From Bacteroidota bacterium (GTDB lineage Bacteria > Bacteroidota > Bacteroidia > Flavobacteriales > Schleiferiaceae): a stretch of 64,000 bases of DNA. Made by a program: the position numbers and the translations under genes. The notes below the pieces were generated by a model. That model had not been told where the DNA came from and made no database searches. It was given only the letters and a program-made list of their open reading frames with translations. The stretch spans positions 558,001 through 622,000 of the forward strand of contig JANSYJ010000001.1 in NCBI GenBank assembly GCA_024742495.1. Reading direction: 5' to 3'. Each line of letters opens with the position of its first letter. Positions within the stretch are counted from its first letter, which is position 1. Shown one piece after another: positions 7,559 to 16,071 of this stretch.

Positions 7559-10153
7559 ATGCGGCCAATCCATTATTCCTTCTTCTTCCCTTTATCGACT
7601 ACTATTTCCATACTTATGATTTTGTCCATTGAGACAGGCGCCCAAAGCATCGTATTTGAGGATTTTAGTCAAGGTCAATGGAATAGTACTTCTTGGTTTG
7701 GCGATAGCAGTAATTTTCAAATTATCAATCAACAATTGGTTTTAAAGGATAGCCTTGCGGCGAGCTCCTGCTTGTATCACCCGAGCGCGGCTATGGCTTT
7801 CGCCCGATGGGAATATCATGGCAAACTAGACTTTAACCCGAGTAGTTCTAATTATTTGGAAATCTCCTTGGCCCTTGATCATCCCAATCCCGATAGTGTA
7901 TATTTTTCCTACTTCATCCGCATTGGTGGTAATTCCGAGGATCAGCTTCGATTTTATCGGCAAGATTTAAACGAACAGGTTCTATTACTTAGCAGTAATT
8001 CCGATTTGCTAGATCGAGACCCACTAAATTTTCATCTGCTAGTACTAAGGGACAGTTTACACAGATGGTCAGTTTTTACGGATACCGGGGCATTTAATCA
8101 ATGGCAAGCCCTGGGAACCATCGTGGATAGCAACCACAGATTCTCTATTGCCAGCGGCTTCTCTTGCAATTACACCAAAACAAGGAGTAGTCATTTTTAC
8201 TTGGATAGCTTGCGTATTAGTGGCAGGCCGGTAGCAGATGTGCAGGCTCCAAAGCTCATCGACCTTCTGTTGGATTCCAATCGGCTGAAAATGACTTTCA
8301 ATGAAAAGTTAGCCGCCCCTGCAACAAATGCGCAGTTTAGCAGCGAACCGCCCATTGCTCTTCAAGGCTTCAGCTGGCATCGATCCAATCCCAAGGAGCT
8401 TAGCTTATTACTCGATAGCCTTCCCAAGGCCAATCAAGCCTATAAACTATATTTAAGCGGGGTGTATGATTTATTTGGCAATGATTTTTCGGATAGCCTA
8501 AACCTGCTTCGTAGAGTCGTGGAAACTGGGGATATCCGAATAAATGAGCTTATGCCCGACCCAAGTCCCAAGGTTGATCCAAACCCCAACAGCTTTCCAG
8601 AGGTTGAATACCTAGAATTAGTCAACACTTCTGCGCTAGCAATTGAACTTTTGGGATTTAAAATAAGAGTTGGTAATCGCGAATATCCCCTTCCTAAAAC
8701 AACCGTGGAGCCAGAAGAGTTTATAATCTTAAGTGCCGCTAATAGCCTGGCCCTTTGGCCTAGCGCCATAAAAGTGCTGCCCTTGGAGTGGTCCTCCAGC
8801 GCTCTTAACAATTCTTCAGCCGCTATTGCTCTTATAAGTCCCGAAGGTCTTGTAATTGATGAACTTATTTATTCTGATTCTTGGTATAATGAACCTAATA
8901 AAGCGGAGGGAGGCTGGAGTTTAGAAAGGGTCGATGTAAACTCTAACTGTGCCAATGAAAAGAATTGGGCTCCTTCTCAAGATCCAAGTGGCGGCAGTCC
9001 AGGAAGGCAAAACTCTATTGCCGGTGACTACCATGACAGCATTATGCCCCAATTACTGTACTACGAGCTCCCAAGTGTAAGGAGCCTGGCCCTCCATTTC
9101 GATAGGAGCCTAAATGTATTGGCCCAAAACTTACAGGTATGGGAGAACCTGCAAATCGACAGCATAGTACTTGCAAATGAAGCCAAGGTGTGGACCCTTT
9201 ATTTTAATTCTGATTTGCAAGTTGGAGACCTTTACCAGCTGAGATTAGGAGAACCTATTTTTGATTGCAATGGGGCTGCTTTGGTCATGGATACTATAAT
9301 CTTTGGCTTAGCTTTAAAGCCTGAGCAAGGTGATATCCGAATCAGTGAAATTCTTTTTAATCCCTTTCCGGATGGAAGTGACTTTGTGGAGTTGAAAAAC
9401 CTGAGTGCTAATTTTATCGACCTAGCAGATTTAAGCCTGGGAATTTGGAACCAGGAAAATGACTTATTGACTAATATTGCGCCCATTAGTTTCCAACATC
9501 GCATACTAGCGCCGGGAACCCTGGTGGCTCTCACTGAGGATATTGTAGCCCTTAAGAGGGATTATAGCTTAGCCCTAAATAGCGTTCATGAGGTGGCCGA
9601 ACTTCCTTCTTTAGCCGATCAAGGGGTGGCCTTGGCTTTAATCCGTAATGACTTTGAAGTACTGGATCGAATAGTAGTTGAAGATGATTTTCACTTCCCC
9701 CTATTAGGAGATCAGGAGGGTGTAAGTCTATACCGTCTCGATTTTTCTCAAAATGCCATCAATAGCGCTCAATGGCAGAGCACCGCCCGCATACACAATT
9801 TCGCAACTCCTGGCTGGGAAGTTACGCTTAACGAAAATCATTCCAGCTCAAATTGGTTTCCCGACCCTGAATATCTCAGCCCGAATAATGACGGCTATAA
9901 TGACTTCATTCGACTAAACTATAATTTGGCCTCTAGCGCCTGGGTGCAAGTTTACATTTACGATCGTTATGGTAATTTGGTAAAAGATATTTGCCACGGA
10001 GAGCAGGTTCCGGAGCGAGGAAACTTTATTTGGAAAGGTTTAAATAATGCCAATGAACTTTGTCCAAGGGGCGTCTATATAGCGGTCCTTTCCTATTTAA
10101 ATCCCAATGGTAAAAATGGCTACTATCGATGTAGCTTTGTTTTAAGTCAATAA
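7559..10153 (+). CDS. Secreted lamin-tail-domain protein with gliding-motility-type (T9SS type B, CHU_C) C-terminal domain
   Basis: An 864-residue extracellular protein. Residues 1-28 form a signal peptide ending near ETGAQ. A jelly-roll-like domain (about 30-220, with VFEDFSQGQWNSTSW) is followed by a bacterial Ig-like segment (about 225-320). Two lamin-tail domains then appear (about 323-470 with GDIRINELMPDPSP...EYLELVN, and 591-740 with GDIRISEILFNPFPDGSDFVELKN), separated by another Ig-like segment. The last 95 residues (YLSPNNDGYNDF...VYIYDRYGNLV...W.G) are the CHU_C gliding-motility-associated domain, a type B signal for T9SS. Such proteins are surface-attached or secreted; the molecular function is not known. 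The ATG lies 1 base after a TAACTTTA box. Confidence 0.85.
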   Translation: MRPIHYSFFFPLSTTISILMILSIETGAQSIVFEDFSQGQWNSTSWFGDSSNFQIINQQLVLKDSLAASSCLYHPSAAMAFARWEYHGKLDFNPSSSNYLEISLALDHPNPDSVYFSYFIRIGGNSEDQLRFYRQDLNEQVLLLSSNSDLLDRDPLNFHLLVLRDSLHRWSVFTDTGAFNQWQALGTIVDSNHRFSIASGFSCNYTKTRSSHFYLDSLRISGRPVADVQAPKLIDLLLDSNRLKMTFNEKLAAPATNAQFSSEPPIALQGFSWHRSNPKELSLLLDSLPKANQAYKLYLSGVYDLFGNDFSDSLNLLRRVVETGDIRINELMPDPSPKVDPNPNSFPEVEYLELVNTSALAIELLGFKIRVGNREYPLPKTTVEPEEFIILSAANSLALWPSAIKVLPLEWSSSALNNSSAAIALISPEGLVIDELIYSDSWYNEPNKAEGGWSLERVDVNSNCANEKNWAPSQDPSGGSPGRQNSIAGDYHDSIMPQLLYYELPSVRSLALHFDRSLNVLAQNLQVWENLQIDSIVLANEAKVWTLYFNSDLQVGDLYQLRLGEPIFDCNGAALVMDTIIFGLALKPEQGDIRISEILFNPFPDGSDFVELKNLSANFIDLADLSLGIWNQENDLLTNIAPISFQHRILAPGTLVALTEDIVALKRDYSLALNSVHEVAELPSLADQGVALALIRNDFEVLDRIVVEDDFHFPLLGDQEGVSLYRLDFSQNAINSAQWQSTARIHNFATPGWEVTLNENHSSSNWFPDPEYLSPNNDGYNDFIRLNYNLASSAWVQVYIYDRYGNLVKDICHGEQVPERGNFIWKGLNNANELCPRGVYIAVLSYLNPNGKNGYYRCSFVLSQ

Positions 10154-10160
10154 TGCAATT

Positions 10161-10883
10161 ATGATTTCACCACAACAAATTCAGCAGATTCTATTCTTAG
10201 ATATCGAAACGGTAAGTGCCCATAGCGACTTCGAGCAAATGGATGCCGAATGGCAAGAATTATGGAACTTGAAAACACGCTTTCAACGACAAGATGAAAG
10301 CCCAGAGGAATTTTATCCGAAAAGGGCCGGCATACTGGCGGAGTTTGGGAAGGTGGTGTGCATTTCTTGTGCTTTTATAAGCAATCAAAATGGCCATTGG
10401 GAACTGCGTATGAAGAGTTTTTCCGGCGAAGATGAAGCGGCCCTTTTATTGGATTTCGCGAATCTTTTGGAGCGCCTACCAAACTTTCGCTTGTGTGCGC
10501 ATAATGGTAAGGAATTCGACTTTCCCTATCTAAGCCGACGCATGATTAGTTTGGGTATCAAATTGCCAGGCCAACTAAACAATGCCGGAAAAAAGCCTTG
10601 GGAAGTTCCCCATATCGATACCATGGAACTCTGGAAATTTGGCGATTATAAAAGCTTCACCAGTTTAAGGTTATTGGCTGCTTTATTTAATATTCCTACT
10701 CCTAAAGATGATATTGATGGCAGTATGGTTGGCGATGTTTATTGGAAGGAAAATGACCTAAACCGCATTCGAGTGTATTGCGAAAAAGACGTGCTTACGC
10801 TGGTTAAGGTGTTTTTAAAAATTAGCCAATCCGATGTGCCCGCCGATATGGAGGTACTTATTAGCGATTCGGATCAAAGCTAA
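10161..10883 (+). CDS. PolB-like 3'-5' exonuclease domain protein
   Basis: A 240-residue soluble protein resembling the predicted 3'-5' exonuclease family related to the proofreading domain of family B DNA polymerases (PF10108 type). The DEDD pattern is visible: ExoI FLDIETV (D14, E16), ExoII in LCAHNGKEFDFPYLSRR, and ExoIII in IRVYCEKDVLTLVKVF. Bacteroidota carry this protein as a stand-alone nuclease, so it probably trims DNA 3' ends in repair, but the substrate is unknown. It starts 7 bases after the stop of the T9SS gene, although the two functions are unrelated. Confidence 0.8.
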   Translation: MISPQQIQQILFLDIETVSAHSDFEQMDAEWQELWNLKTRFQRQDESPEEFYPKRAGILAEFGKVVCISCAFISNQNGHWELRMKSFSGEDEAALLLDFANLLERLPNFRLCAHNGKEFDFPYLSRRMISLGIKLPGQLNNAGKKPWEVPHIDTMELWKFGDYKSFTSLRLLAALFNIPTPKDDIDGSMVGDVYWKENDLNRIRVYCEKDVLTLVKVFLKISQSDVPADMEVLISDSDQS

Positions 10884-10942
10884 GCTTCGATTTCAATATT
10901 TGAAAGGCTCTTTATTATGAGGCTTCTATCACAACCTAGATT

Positions 10943-10962
10943 CGCTTTAGTCGAATAAAGCG
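10943..10962. repeat. 7-bp perfect inverted repeat in the intergenic region before the oligopeptide ABC gene
   Basis: CGCTTTA and TAAAGCG flank a 6-base centre (GTCGAA). No T-tract follows, so it does not look like a terminator. It could be a weak hairpin or an operator for the downstream gene. There is no further support. Confidence 0.3.
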
Positions 10963-11012
10963 GCACAAGAGCGAAGGTGATTTTAAGGGCTGTTTTAGCG
11001 GAGCCTAATTTG

Positions 11013-11020
11013 TACCTTCG
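11013..11020 (+). promoter_or_regulatory. -7 promoter box that decides the start of the oligopeptide ABC gene
   Basis: TACCTTCG (TAnnTTTG type) ends 4 bases before the ATG at 11025. Because a promoter here would lie inside any longer reading, the frame upstream (back to 10977) is probably untranslated, and the transcript may be leaderless. Confidence 0.5.
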
Positions 11021-11024
11021 TGTT

Positions 11025-12683
11025 ATGAGCAACACGCCCTTGCTTGAGGTTGAGAAGCTTCAGATAAAAAATGGTAATCAAGCCCTGGTGCAGGATTTAA
11101 GCTATTCCTTAAATGCTGGAGAAACCCTTGGTTTAGTAGGAGAATCAGGTTCGGGAAAAACCCTAAGTACTTTAGCCCTGATGGGCTTATTAGCACCTAA
11201 TTTAAAGGTGCAAGGCCAATTAAAATTTAAAGGCCGCGATTTAAGTAGCTATCAGTCTTCCGATTGGACAAAAATCCGCGGAAAGGAAATTGCCATGGTT
11301 TTTCAAGAGCCTATGTCGGCTTTAAACCCTTCTATGAAATGCGGAATGCAAGTGGCGGAAATGCTTCAGAATCACGGTCAAAAGGAAGGAGTAAAGGCGA
11401 GCGTATTAGAGCTATTTGAAAAAGTAGAGCTCCCTCGAATCACAGAAATATACAATAGCTATCCTCATCAGCTAAGTGGCGGACAAAAGCAAAGAGTGGT
11501 AATTGCTATGGCCATCGCTAATAATCCTTCATTACTTATTGCCGACGAACCAACCACAGCCTTGGATGTGAGTGTTCAGGCGAGCATATTAAAGCTATTA
11601 AGCAAACTCCAATCTGAGTTTGGAATGGCATTAATTTTTATTTCCCACGACCTGGGGGTAGTGCGGGATATTGCCGATCGAGTGATGGTAATGTATCATG
11701 GAGAATTAAAGGAAAGCGGGCCAACTAAGGAAGTCTTTGAGCAAGCTAAGGACCCTTATACCAAAGGTTTATTGGCTTGTCGCCCTAATCCGGATACCCA
11801 CTATAAACGACTGCCTCTAGTGCAAGACTTTATTCTGGGCCATGTGCAGGATTTAGAGCAAGTTTCACCCCGGCAAAAGGAAAAGCAGGCCCAAATGAAA
11901 ACAAAGCAAAGCCCAATTCTAAAAATCAAGGGGCTGGCAAAGGTGTATCGATCAAAGTCTGGGATTTTCGGAAAAGCCAAGGAGCTAAAGGCGGTTGATG
12001 ATGTGAGCTTTCAAATATTTAAGGGTGAAAGCCTAGGCTTGGTAGGTGAGTCTGGTTCTGGCAAGAGCACTATTGGGCGGATATTAGTTGGATTGGAGAA
12101 ATTAAATGCGGGAAGTCTGGAGTTTGAAGACCAGCTCCTAAGCGACCTTAAAAACTCGGATTGGCGAAAGCTTAATCGCTCCATTCAGATTATTTTCCAA
12201 GATCCCTTTGGCAGTCTTAATCCCAGGTTAACAGCAGGTGAAAGTATTGCTGAGGTTCTTAGGGAGAACGGCCATTTATCAAAAGCAGATGCCCGAGAAA
12301 GAGCCTTAGAATTATTGGAGAAAGTAGGGCTTTTAAGAGATTATGCGGCTAGATATCCCCACGAGTTTAGCGGCGGACAAAGGCAACGAATTGGCATTGC
12401 ACGAGCCTTGGCCATGTCTCCGAAAGTTTTGGTTTGTGATGAGTCAGTTAGCGCGCTTGATGTGAGTGTACAAGCTCAAATCTTAAACCTTTTAAACGAT
12501 TTGAAGGAGGAGTTTGATTTTACCTACCTCTTCATTTCCCATGATTTACAAGTGGTTCGTTATTTCTGTGATCGCGTTATCGTGCTCAAGGATGGCAAAT
12601 TGGTGGAAGAGGGTTATGCCGAATCTTTATTCCGCAATCCACAGCAAGACTATACCGCAAATCTTATTGCAAATCAGCATTAG
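11025..12683 (+). CDS. Fused two-domain oligopeptide/dipeptide ABC transporter ATPase (DppD-DppF/YejF type)
   Basis: A 552-residue soluble protein from the chosen start; the frame opens at 10977 but a promoter box sits between. Two complete ABC domains are present. The first has GLVGESGSGKTLS, YPHQLSGGQKQRV and LLIADEPTTALDVSVQA; the second has GESGSGKSTIGR, YPHEFSGGQRQRIGIARAL and VLVCDESVSALDVSVQA. In the second Walker B the usual DEPTSALD reads DESVSALD, which is common in DppF/OppF. The C-terminal part of domain 1 (DPYTKGLLACRPN) is the Opp/Dpp signature. It energises uptake of peptides or related solutes. Permeases and binding protein are not adjacent, so they must be encoded elsewhere. 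Its end lies 20 bases past the stop of the convergent gene, so the two 3' ends overlap. Confidence 0.9.
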   Translation: MSNTPLLEVEKLQIKNGNQALVQDLSYSLNAGETLGLVGESGSGKTLSTLALMGLLAPNLKVQGQLKFKGRDLSSYQSSDWTKIRGKEIAMVFQEPMSALNPSMKCGMQVAEMLQNHGQKEGVKASVLELFEKVELPRITEIYNSYPHQLSGGQKQRVVIAMAIANNPSLLIADEPTTALDVSVQASILKLLSKLQSEFGMALIFISHDLGVVRDIADRVMVMYHGELKESGPTKEVFEQAKDPYTKGLLACRPNPDTHYKRLPLVQDFILGHVQDLEQVSPRQKEKQAQMKTKQSPILKIKGLAKVYRSKSGIFGKAKELKAVDDVSFQIFKGESLGLVGESGSGKSTIGRILVGLEKLNAGSLEFEDQLLSDLKNSDWRKLNRSIQIIFQDPFGSLNPRLTAGESIAEVLRENGHLSKADARERALELLEKVGLLRDYAARYPHEFSGGQRQRIGIARALAMSPKVLVCDESVSALDVSVQAQILNLLNDLKEEFDFTYLFISHDLQVVRYFCDRVIVLKDGKLVEEGYAESLFRNPQQDYTANLIANQH

Positions 12684-14073
12684 AGCCGAGCTTCATTAAG
12701 CCCGACATTTGACCGGAATCATCATATTTTAATTGATAGACCTCTAAATTAAGACGACTAGTTTGCATTTTATAGGCTCTAGCCAGGGCCGGGTCAAGAA
12801 TAACATGCTTGGAATAAAACATGCCTTCAATTTGATGAAGATCTTTAGCCCCAAGAATTAAAATAGGTTCGGAATACTTCTTATCCAGGGCCATGAAAAA
12901 TTCGGCGCGCCCATGTTGTGAGGGGAATCGCTCAGAAAAGTTAATAAATGGCATATAGGCCATTTGGGCAATGGCCAAAACTATAAAGCCCAAACTCAAA
13001 TAATGTGACTTCTTTTGAGAGCTGATCCAACTGGCAAGTACTACAAGGAAGATGGGCAAGAGAATAAAGGTAAAGGCTTGAAGCTTGGTTTGGGCAATGC
13101 TAAAAAACAAAAACACAAAACCGATAGAAAGGTAAGCTGATCTTAAGCTTGCGGTGTTTTCAGGGATTGCGGTTTTTGCACGAAACCGCAGTACTATCAG
13201 GCAAAATAAAAGAAGCAAGCTTAAGAAGTAATGCTCGCCCCATTGCGCAAAGTGATAGTACCATTGATGACTGTGTCCTTCAAGGGCCTCGAAAAAATGG
13301 CGTCCGTTATAATTTAAAGCTTGCATCGCTTTCTGCGGAAAGCGTTGATGGATGTATAGATGCCATGGACTTACCATTAGCGTTATTAGCAGGAGGCTAA
13401 TAAGCGTGGGCTTAATATTCTTCCAACTAAGAGAGGGCCTGAGTCCAATCCAGAAAAGTAATGGCAGCAAACCCGCAAGCCATTTTGTTAATATGGCGGC
13501 GGCAATGGCCATTGAAAATAATAAGAGCTTTACGAAATGGGGTTTATTGTGATAAGACAATGCTGCCAAAACGCCAAGACTGATATAGGTGATAAAGGCC
13601 AAATCGTTATGATCCATTCCTTTCCATCCCATCATTAATTTAAGTAGAAAGGGATTTAAACAGATACCCAAGGAAATAAAGGCCGCGTTAAAAGGGCTGG
13701 CTTTGCATAAAATTGAAATACGCAGAAAGCACAAGTATAGCAGGCTTACACTTAAGGCGCTGGCCATTCTAAATTGGAACAGACCAAGTCCAAACAGTTT
13801 TAAGAATAAGGCCTCAATGTAAGTAAAAAGGGGTGGCTTATGCAGCCAAACGGCACTCTGATACCAGGCTGTTTCGCTTTGAGCTAGCTCTTCAAAACCT
13901 TGTGGTAACAGCCTTGGAATAGTAGGATCCTTTAGCAAGTTTTTTGCGACTAAAGCATGAAAACGCTCATCCCAATTGAAAAGGAAATCGGCCTTTTGAA
14001 TTAAAAAGAGGTTTAAGGCCGTAAGCATTAATGGTATTCCCAAATAAAGGATAAAAGTGCTGCTCTTCCTCAT
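12664..14073 (-). CDS. Integral membrane glycosyltransferase, ArnT/PMT (GT-C) type
   Basis: A 469-residue protein with about ten to twelve hydrophobic segments. The first periplasmic loop contains WDERFHALVAKNLL, the acidic motif expected for GT-C enzymes of the ArnT/PMT group, and HKPPLFTYIEALFLKLFGLGLFQFRMAS, close to the ArnT signature. Such enzymes transfer a sugar from a polyprenyl-phosphate donor to lipid A, protein or another acceptor on the periplasmic side. The acceptor here is unknown. It is the last gene of a compact minus-strand run and overlaps the previous gene by 4 bases (ATGA-type coupling). Confidence 0.75.
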   Translation of the reverse strand: MRKSSTFILYLGIPLMLTALNLFLIQKADFLFNWDERFHALVAKNLLKDPTIPRLLPQGFEELAQSETAWYQSAVWLHKPPLFTYIEALFLKLFGLGLFQFRMASALSVSLLYLCFLRISILCKASPFNAAFISLGICLNPFLLKLMMGWKGMDHNDLAFITYISLGVLAALSYHNKPHFVKLLLFSMAIAAAILTKWLAGLLPLLFWIGLRPSLSWKNIKPTLISLLLITLMVSPWHLYIHQRFPQKAMQALNYNGRHFFEALEGHSHQWYYHFAQWGEHYFLSLLLLFCLIVLRFRAKTAIPENTASLRSAYLSIGFVFLFFSIAQTKLQAFTFILLPIFLVVLASWISSQKKSHYLSLGFIVLAIAQMAYMPFINFSERFPSQHGRAEFFMALDKKYSEPILILGAKDLHQIEGMFYSKHVILDPALARAYKMQTSRLNLEVYQLKYDDSGQMSGLMKLGSNADLQ

Positions 14074-15401
14074 TCTTCGGCACCTTTAAGCGCCGCATCA
14101 TAGTCTGGGGGATCGAGATATTTGCCATGATCCTTAATATGGTGATCAATGAAGAATTGCTTCCAAAACAACTCTTTTGTCATGCTATCCCAATGAAGAA
14201 TGGAGCTTTTATATTGCTTATTCATAAAAATGGACCAAAGGGCCAGGAAGCTAATTAGGCTTAAAGCGGGGATTTTCAAATAGAGCTTTTGCCCGAGAAG
14301 CCACTGCAGGCTAAAAGCTAGGGCCAAGGCCATAAAAGGTAAAAACTCAATTAAGGCTCTTGCTCCAAAACTACCGCCATACCACCAGCACCACCAACTA
14401 AATGTTACCCATAAAGCAAAGGCTAGACTTAGCATTGCGGCTAAGGCCTCTTTTTTTCTTTCCTTAAAGAGGAAATAAAAACCAGGTATGCAAATGAAAA
14501 GCAAAGGACTGTAAACAAACCAACCCTTGCGGTAGCTAAAAAGACCTTTCCAAATTTCGGGATCAAGGAAGAAAAAACCTTCTTCGGTATAAGAGTACAC
14601 GATCCAATGGCCGGTCATGTATTTCCAGTAAAAAAGCTGAGGACTTACGGCAAGAAATATTAGTAGGGCTGCCACTAGGGGATGACTAATCCACTGCTTG
14701 CCTTTTAAAGGTTTATCAATGAAAATAAGTAGTAATGGAAAGAGTAAGACTATAATATTAGTGGGCCGGCTCAGGATAATAAAGCCCGCACTTAGAGCCA
14801 TAATAATTACTTCCTTCATTGAGGCCTTCCTGCGGTATATTTCAAAACGCCATAGTATGAGGCAAACCAGAGCAAAGCTGAAAACATGGCTCATGGGTTC
14901 TACAAAACTGTAATGCGGCAAGTTGGTGCCGGCAAAGATGAGTACGGAACTTAAAGCCGCGATGCCCGCACTTACATAATGCTGAAGGAAGCGTTTTAAG
15001 AAATAGAGTCCGGCAAGAGCATAAGCCAGGGCTGCCGCTAATAAGGCAAAACGGTAGGGTTCGCTAAAGCCATCCGCTACATATTGATCTGTAAAAGTAG
15101 CATAGGCATGAGCCATAAAAAAGAAGGGACTGTATAAAATGGCTGGCCCAGCGGTCATCTTTACAAACTGATTACCCTCAGCATCAGTTTTCATGTAAAA
15201 GTGTCGTTTACCCCACTCGGCTACTGGCTGCTCAAATTTAAGGTCATCGTAGATAAATAAAGCCGGTAAATAATGGTAATAGAGCGTGATATCCCAATCT
15301 ATTACGGGCTTTTTAATCCAAAACTTAGAGCTGAGGAATACTACAAGGCAAACTACAATTAGAAGCTGATAAAGGCGCTCCAGCCTAAAGATGGCGGACA
15401 T
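14070..15401 (-). CDS. Multi-pass membrane protein, probable GT-C type glycosyltransferase
   Basis: From the preferred ATG at 15401 the protein has 443 residues. The frame stays open to 15443, but the longer form would add a polar stretch and overlap scoB more deeply. About ten transmembrane segments are visible. An early loop reads KPVIDWDITLYYHYLPALF, with acidic residues placed as in GT-C enzymes. Other parts (RPTNIIVLLFPLLLIF; SWWCWWYGGSFGARALIEFLPFMALAL) match hypothetical Bacteroidota membrane proteins of the DUF2029/GT87-like kind. Donor and acceptor cannot be predicted. It sits between scoB and an ArnT-like gene, with overlaps at the 3' side, so the three membrane proteins may serve one envelope glycan pathway. 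Confidence 0.6.
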   Translation of the reverse strand: MSAIFRLERLYQLLIVVCLVVFLSSKFWIKKPVIDWDITLYYHYLPALFIYDDLKFEQPVAEWGKRHFYMKTDAEGNQFVKMTAGPAILYSPFFFMAHAYATFTDQYVADGFSEPYRFALLAAALAYALAGLYFLKRFLQHYVSAGIAALSSVLIFAGTNLPHYSFVEPMSHVFSFALVCLILWRFEIYRRKASMKEVIIMALSAGFIILSRPTNIIVLLFPLLLIFIDKPLKGKQWISHPLVAALLIFLAVSPQLFYWKYMTGHWIVYSYTEEGFFFLDPEIWKGLFSYRKGWFVYSPLLFICIPGFYFLFKERKKEALAAMLSLAFALWVTFSWWCWWYGGSFGARALIEFLPFMALALAFSLQWLLGQKLYLKIPALSLISFLALWSIFMNKQYKSSILHWDSMTKELFWKQFFIDHHIKDHGKYLDPPDYDAALKGAEE

Positions 15402-15408
15402 GGCAAGA

Positions 15409-16065
15409 TTAATCCAATTGCATCGTTGGAATGTCGCCCTCAATAATTAAGCGTCCTTCGGTAGCGTTCCGAACTTCGTCCACGCTAATTCCGGGGGCCA
15501 CTTCCCTGAGGTGAAAGGCATTATCCTTAATGTCGAGAACGGCAAGGTTGGTCACCACTTTCTTTACACAACTTACCCCAGTTAATGGGAGGGTGCAGCT
15601 AGTAAGAAGCTTGGACTCTCCTTTCTTGTTCGTATGCATCATGGCAACAATGATGTTATCGGCAGAAGCCACTAAGTCCATTGCTCCGCCCATGCCTTTA
15701 ACCATTTTGCCTGGGATTTTCCAGTTGGCAATATCTCCAGACTGCGATACTTCCATGGCCCCTAAAACGGTCATTTGTACGTGCTGGCCGCGAATCATTC
15801 CAAAGCTTGTGGCTGAATCGAAAAAGGTAGCGCCTGGCATGGCGGTTATGGTCTGTTTCCCAGCGTTAATAAGGTCTGCATCCACGTTCTCTTCGGTAGG
15901 AAAAGGACCCATTCCCAAGATGCCATTCTCACTTTGAAACTCTACGGAAATATCATTGGGAATATAGTTTGCCACCAAAGTTGGGATGCCAATACCTAGG
16001 TTTACATAATAACCATCTTGCATTTCTCGAGCTATGCGCTGAGCGATTCCGTTCTTATCGAGCAT
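15409..16065 (-). CDS. scoB: 3-oxoacid CoA-transferase, subunit B
   Basis: A 218-residue beta subunit of the succinyl-CoA:3-ketoacid (acetoacetate) CoA-transferase family. The catalytic glutamate lies in [14 protein letters not shown] (E47), which forms the glutamyl-CoA thioester. The [18 protein letters not shown] start and the [17 protein letters not shown] segment are typical. With subunit A it moves CoA between succinyl-CoA and acetoacetate, linking ketone-body and fatty-acid breakdown to the TCA cycle. It is separated from scoA by an intact 566-residue membrane-protein gene, which is unusual because the two subunits are normally adjacent. It starts 6 bases after the stop of that gene. 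Confidence 0.93.
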   Translation of the reverse strand: MLDKNGIAQRIAREMQDGYYVNLGIGIPTLVANYIPNDISVEFQSENGILGMGPFPTEENVDADLINAGKQTITAMPGATFFDSATSFGMIRGQHVQMTVLGAMEVSQSGDIANWKIPGKMVKGMGGAMDLVASADNIIVAMMHTNKKGESKLLTSCTLPLTGVSCVKKVVTNLAVLDIKDNAFHLREVAPGISVDEVRNATEGRLIIEGDIPTMQLD

Positions 16066-16071
16066 GATTCT

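Noticed and set aside
8440-8811. 123-residue minus-strand open frame in the lamin-tail gene
   Set aside because: It is fully inside a strong coding region on the plus strand and shows no domain or composition of its own.
10977-11024. Longer N terminus for the oligopeptide ABC ATPase
   Set aside because: A -7 promoter box lies between this start and the ATG at 11025, and the extra 16 residues are not part of an ABC domain.
15530-15937. 135-residue plus-strand open frame opposite scoB
   Set aside because: It is antisense to a clear enzyme gene. No membrane or catalytic pattern supports it.
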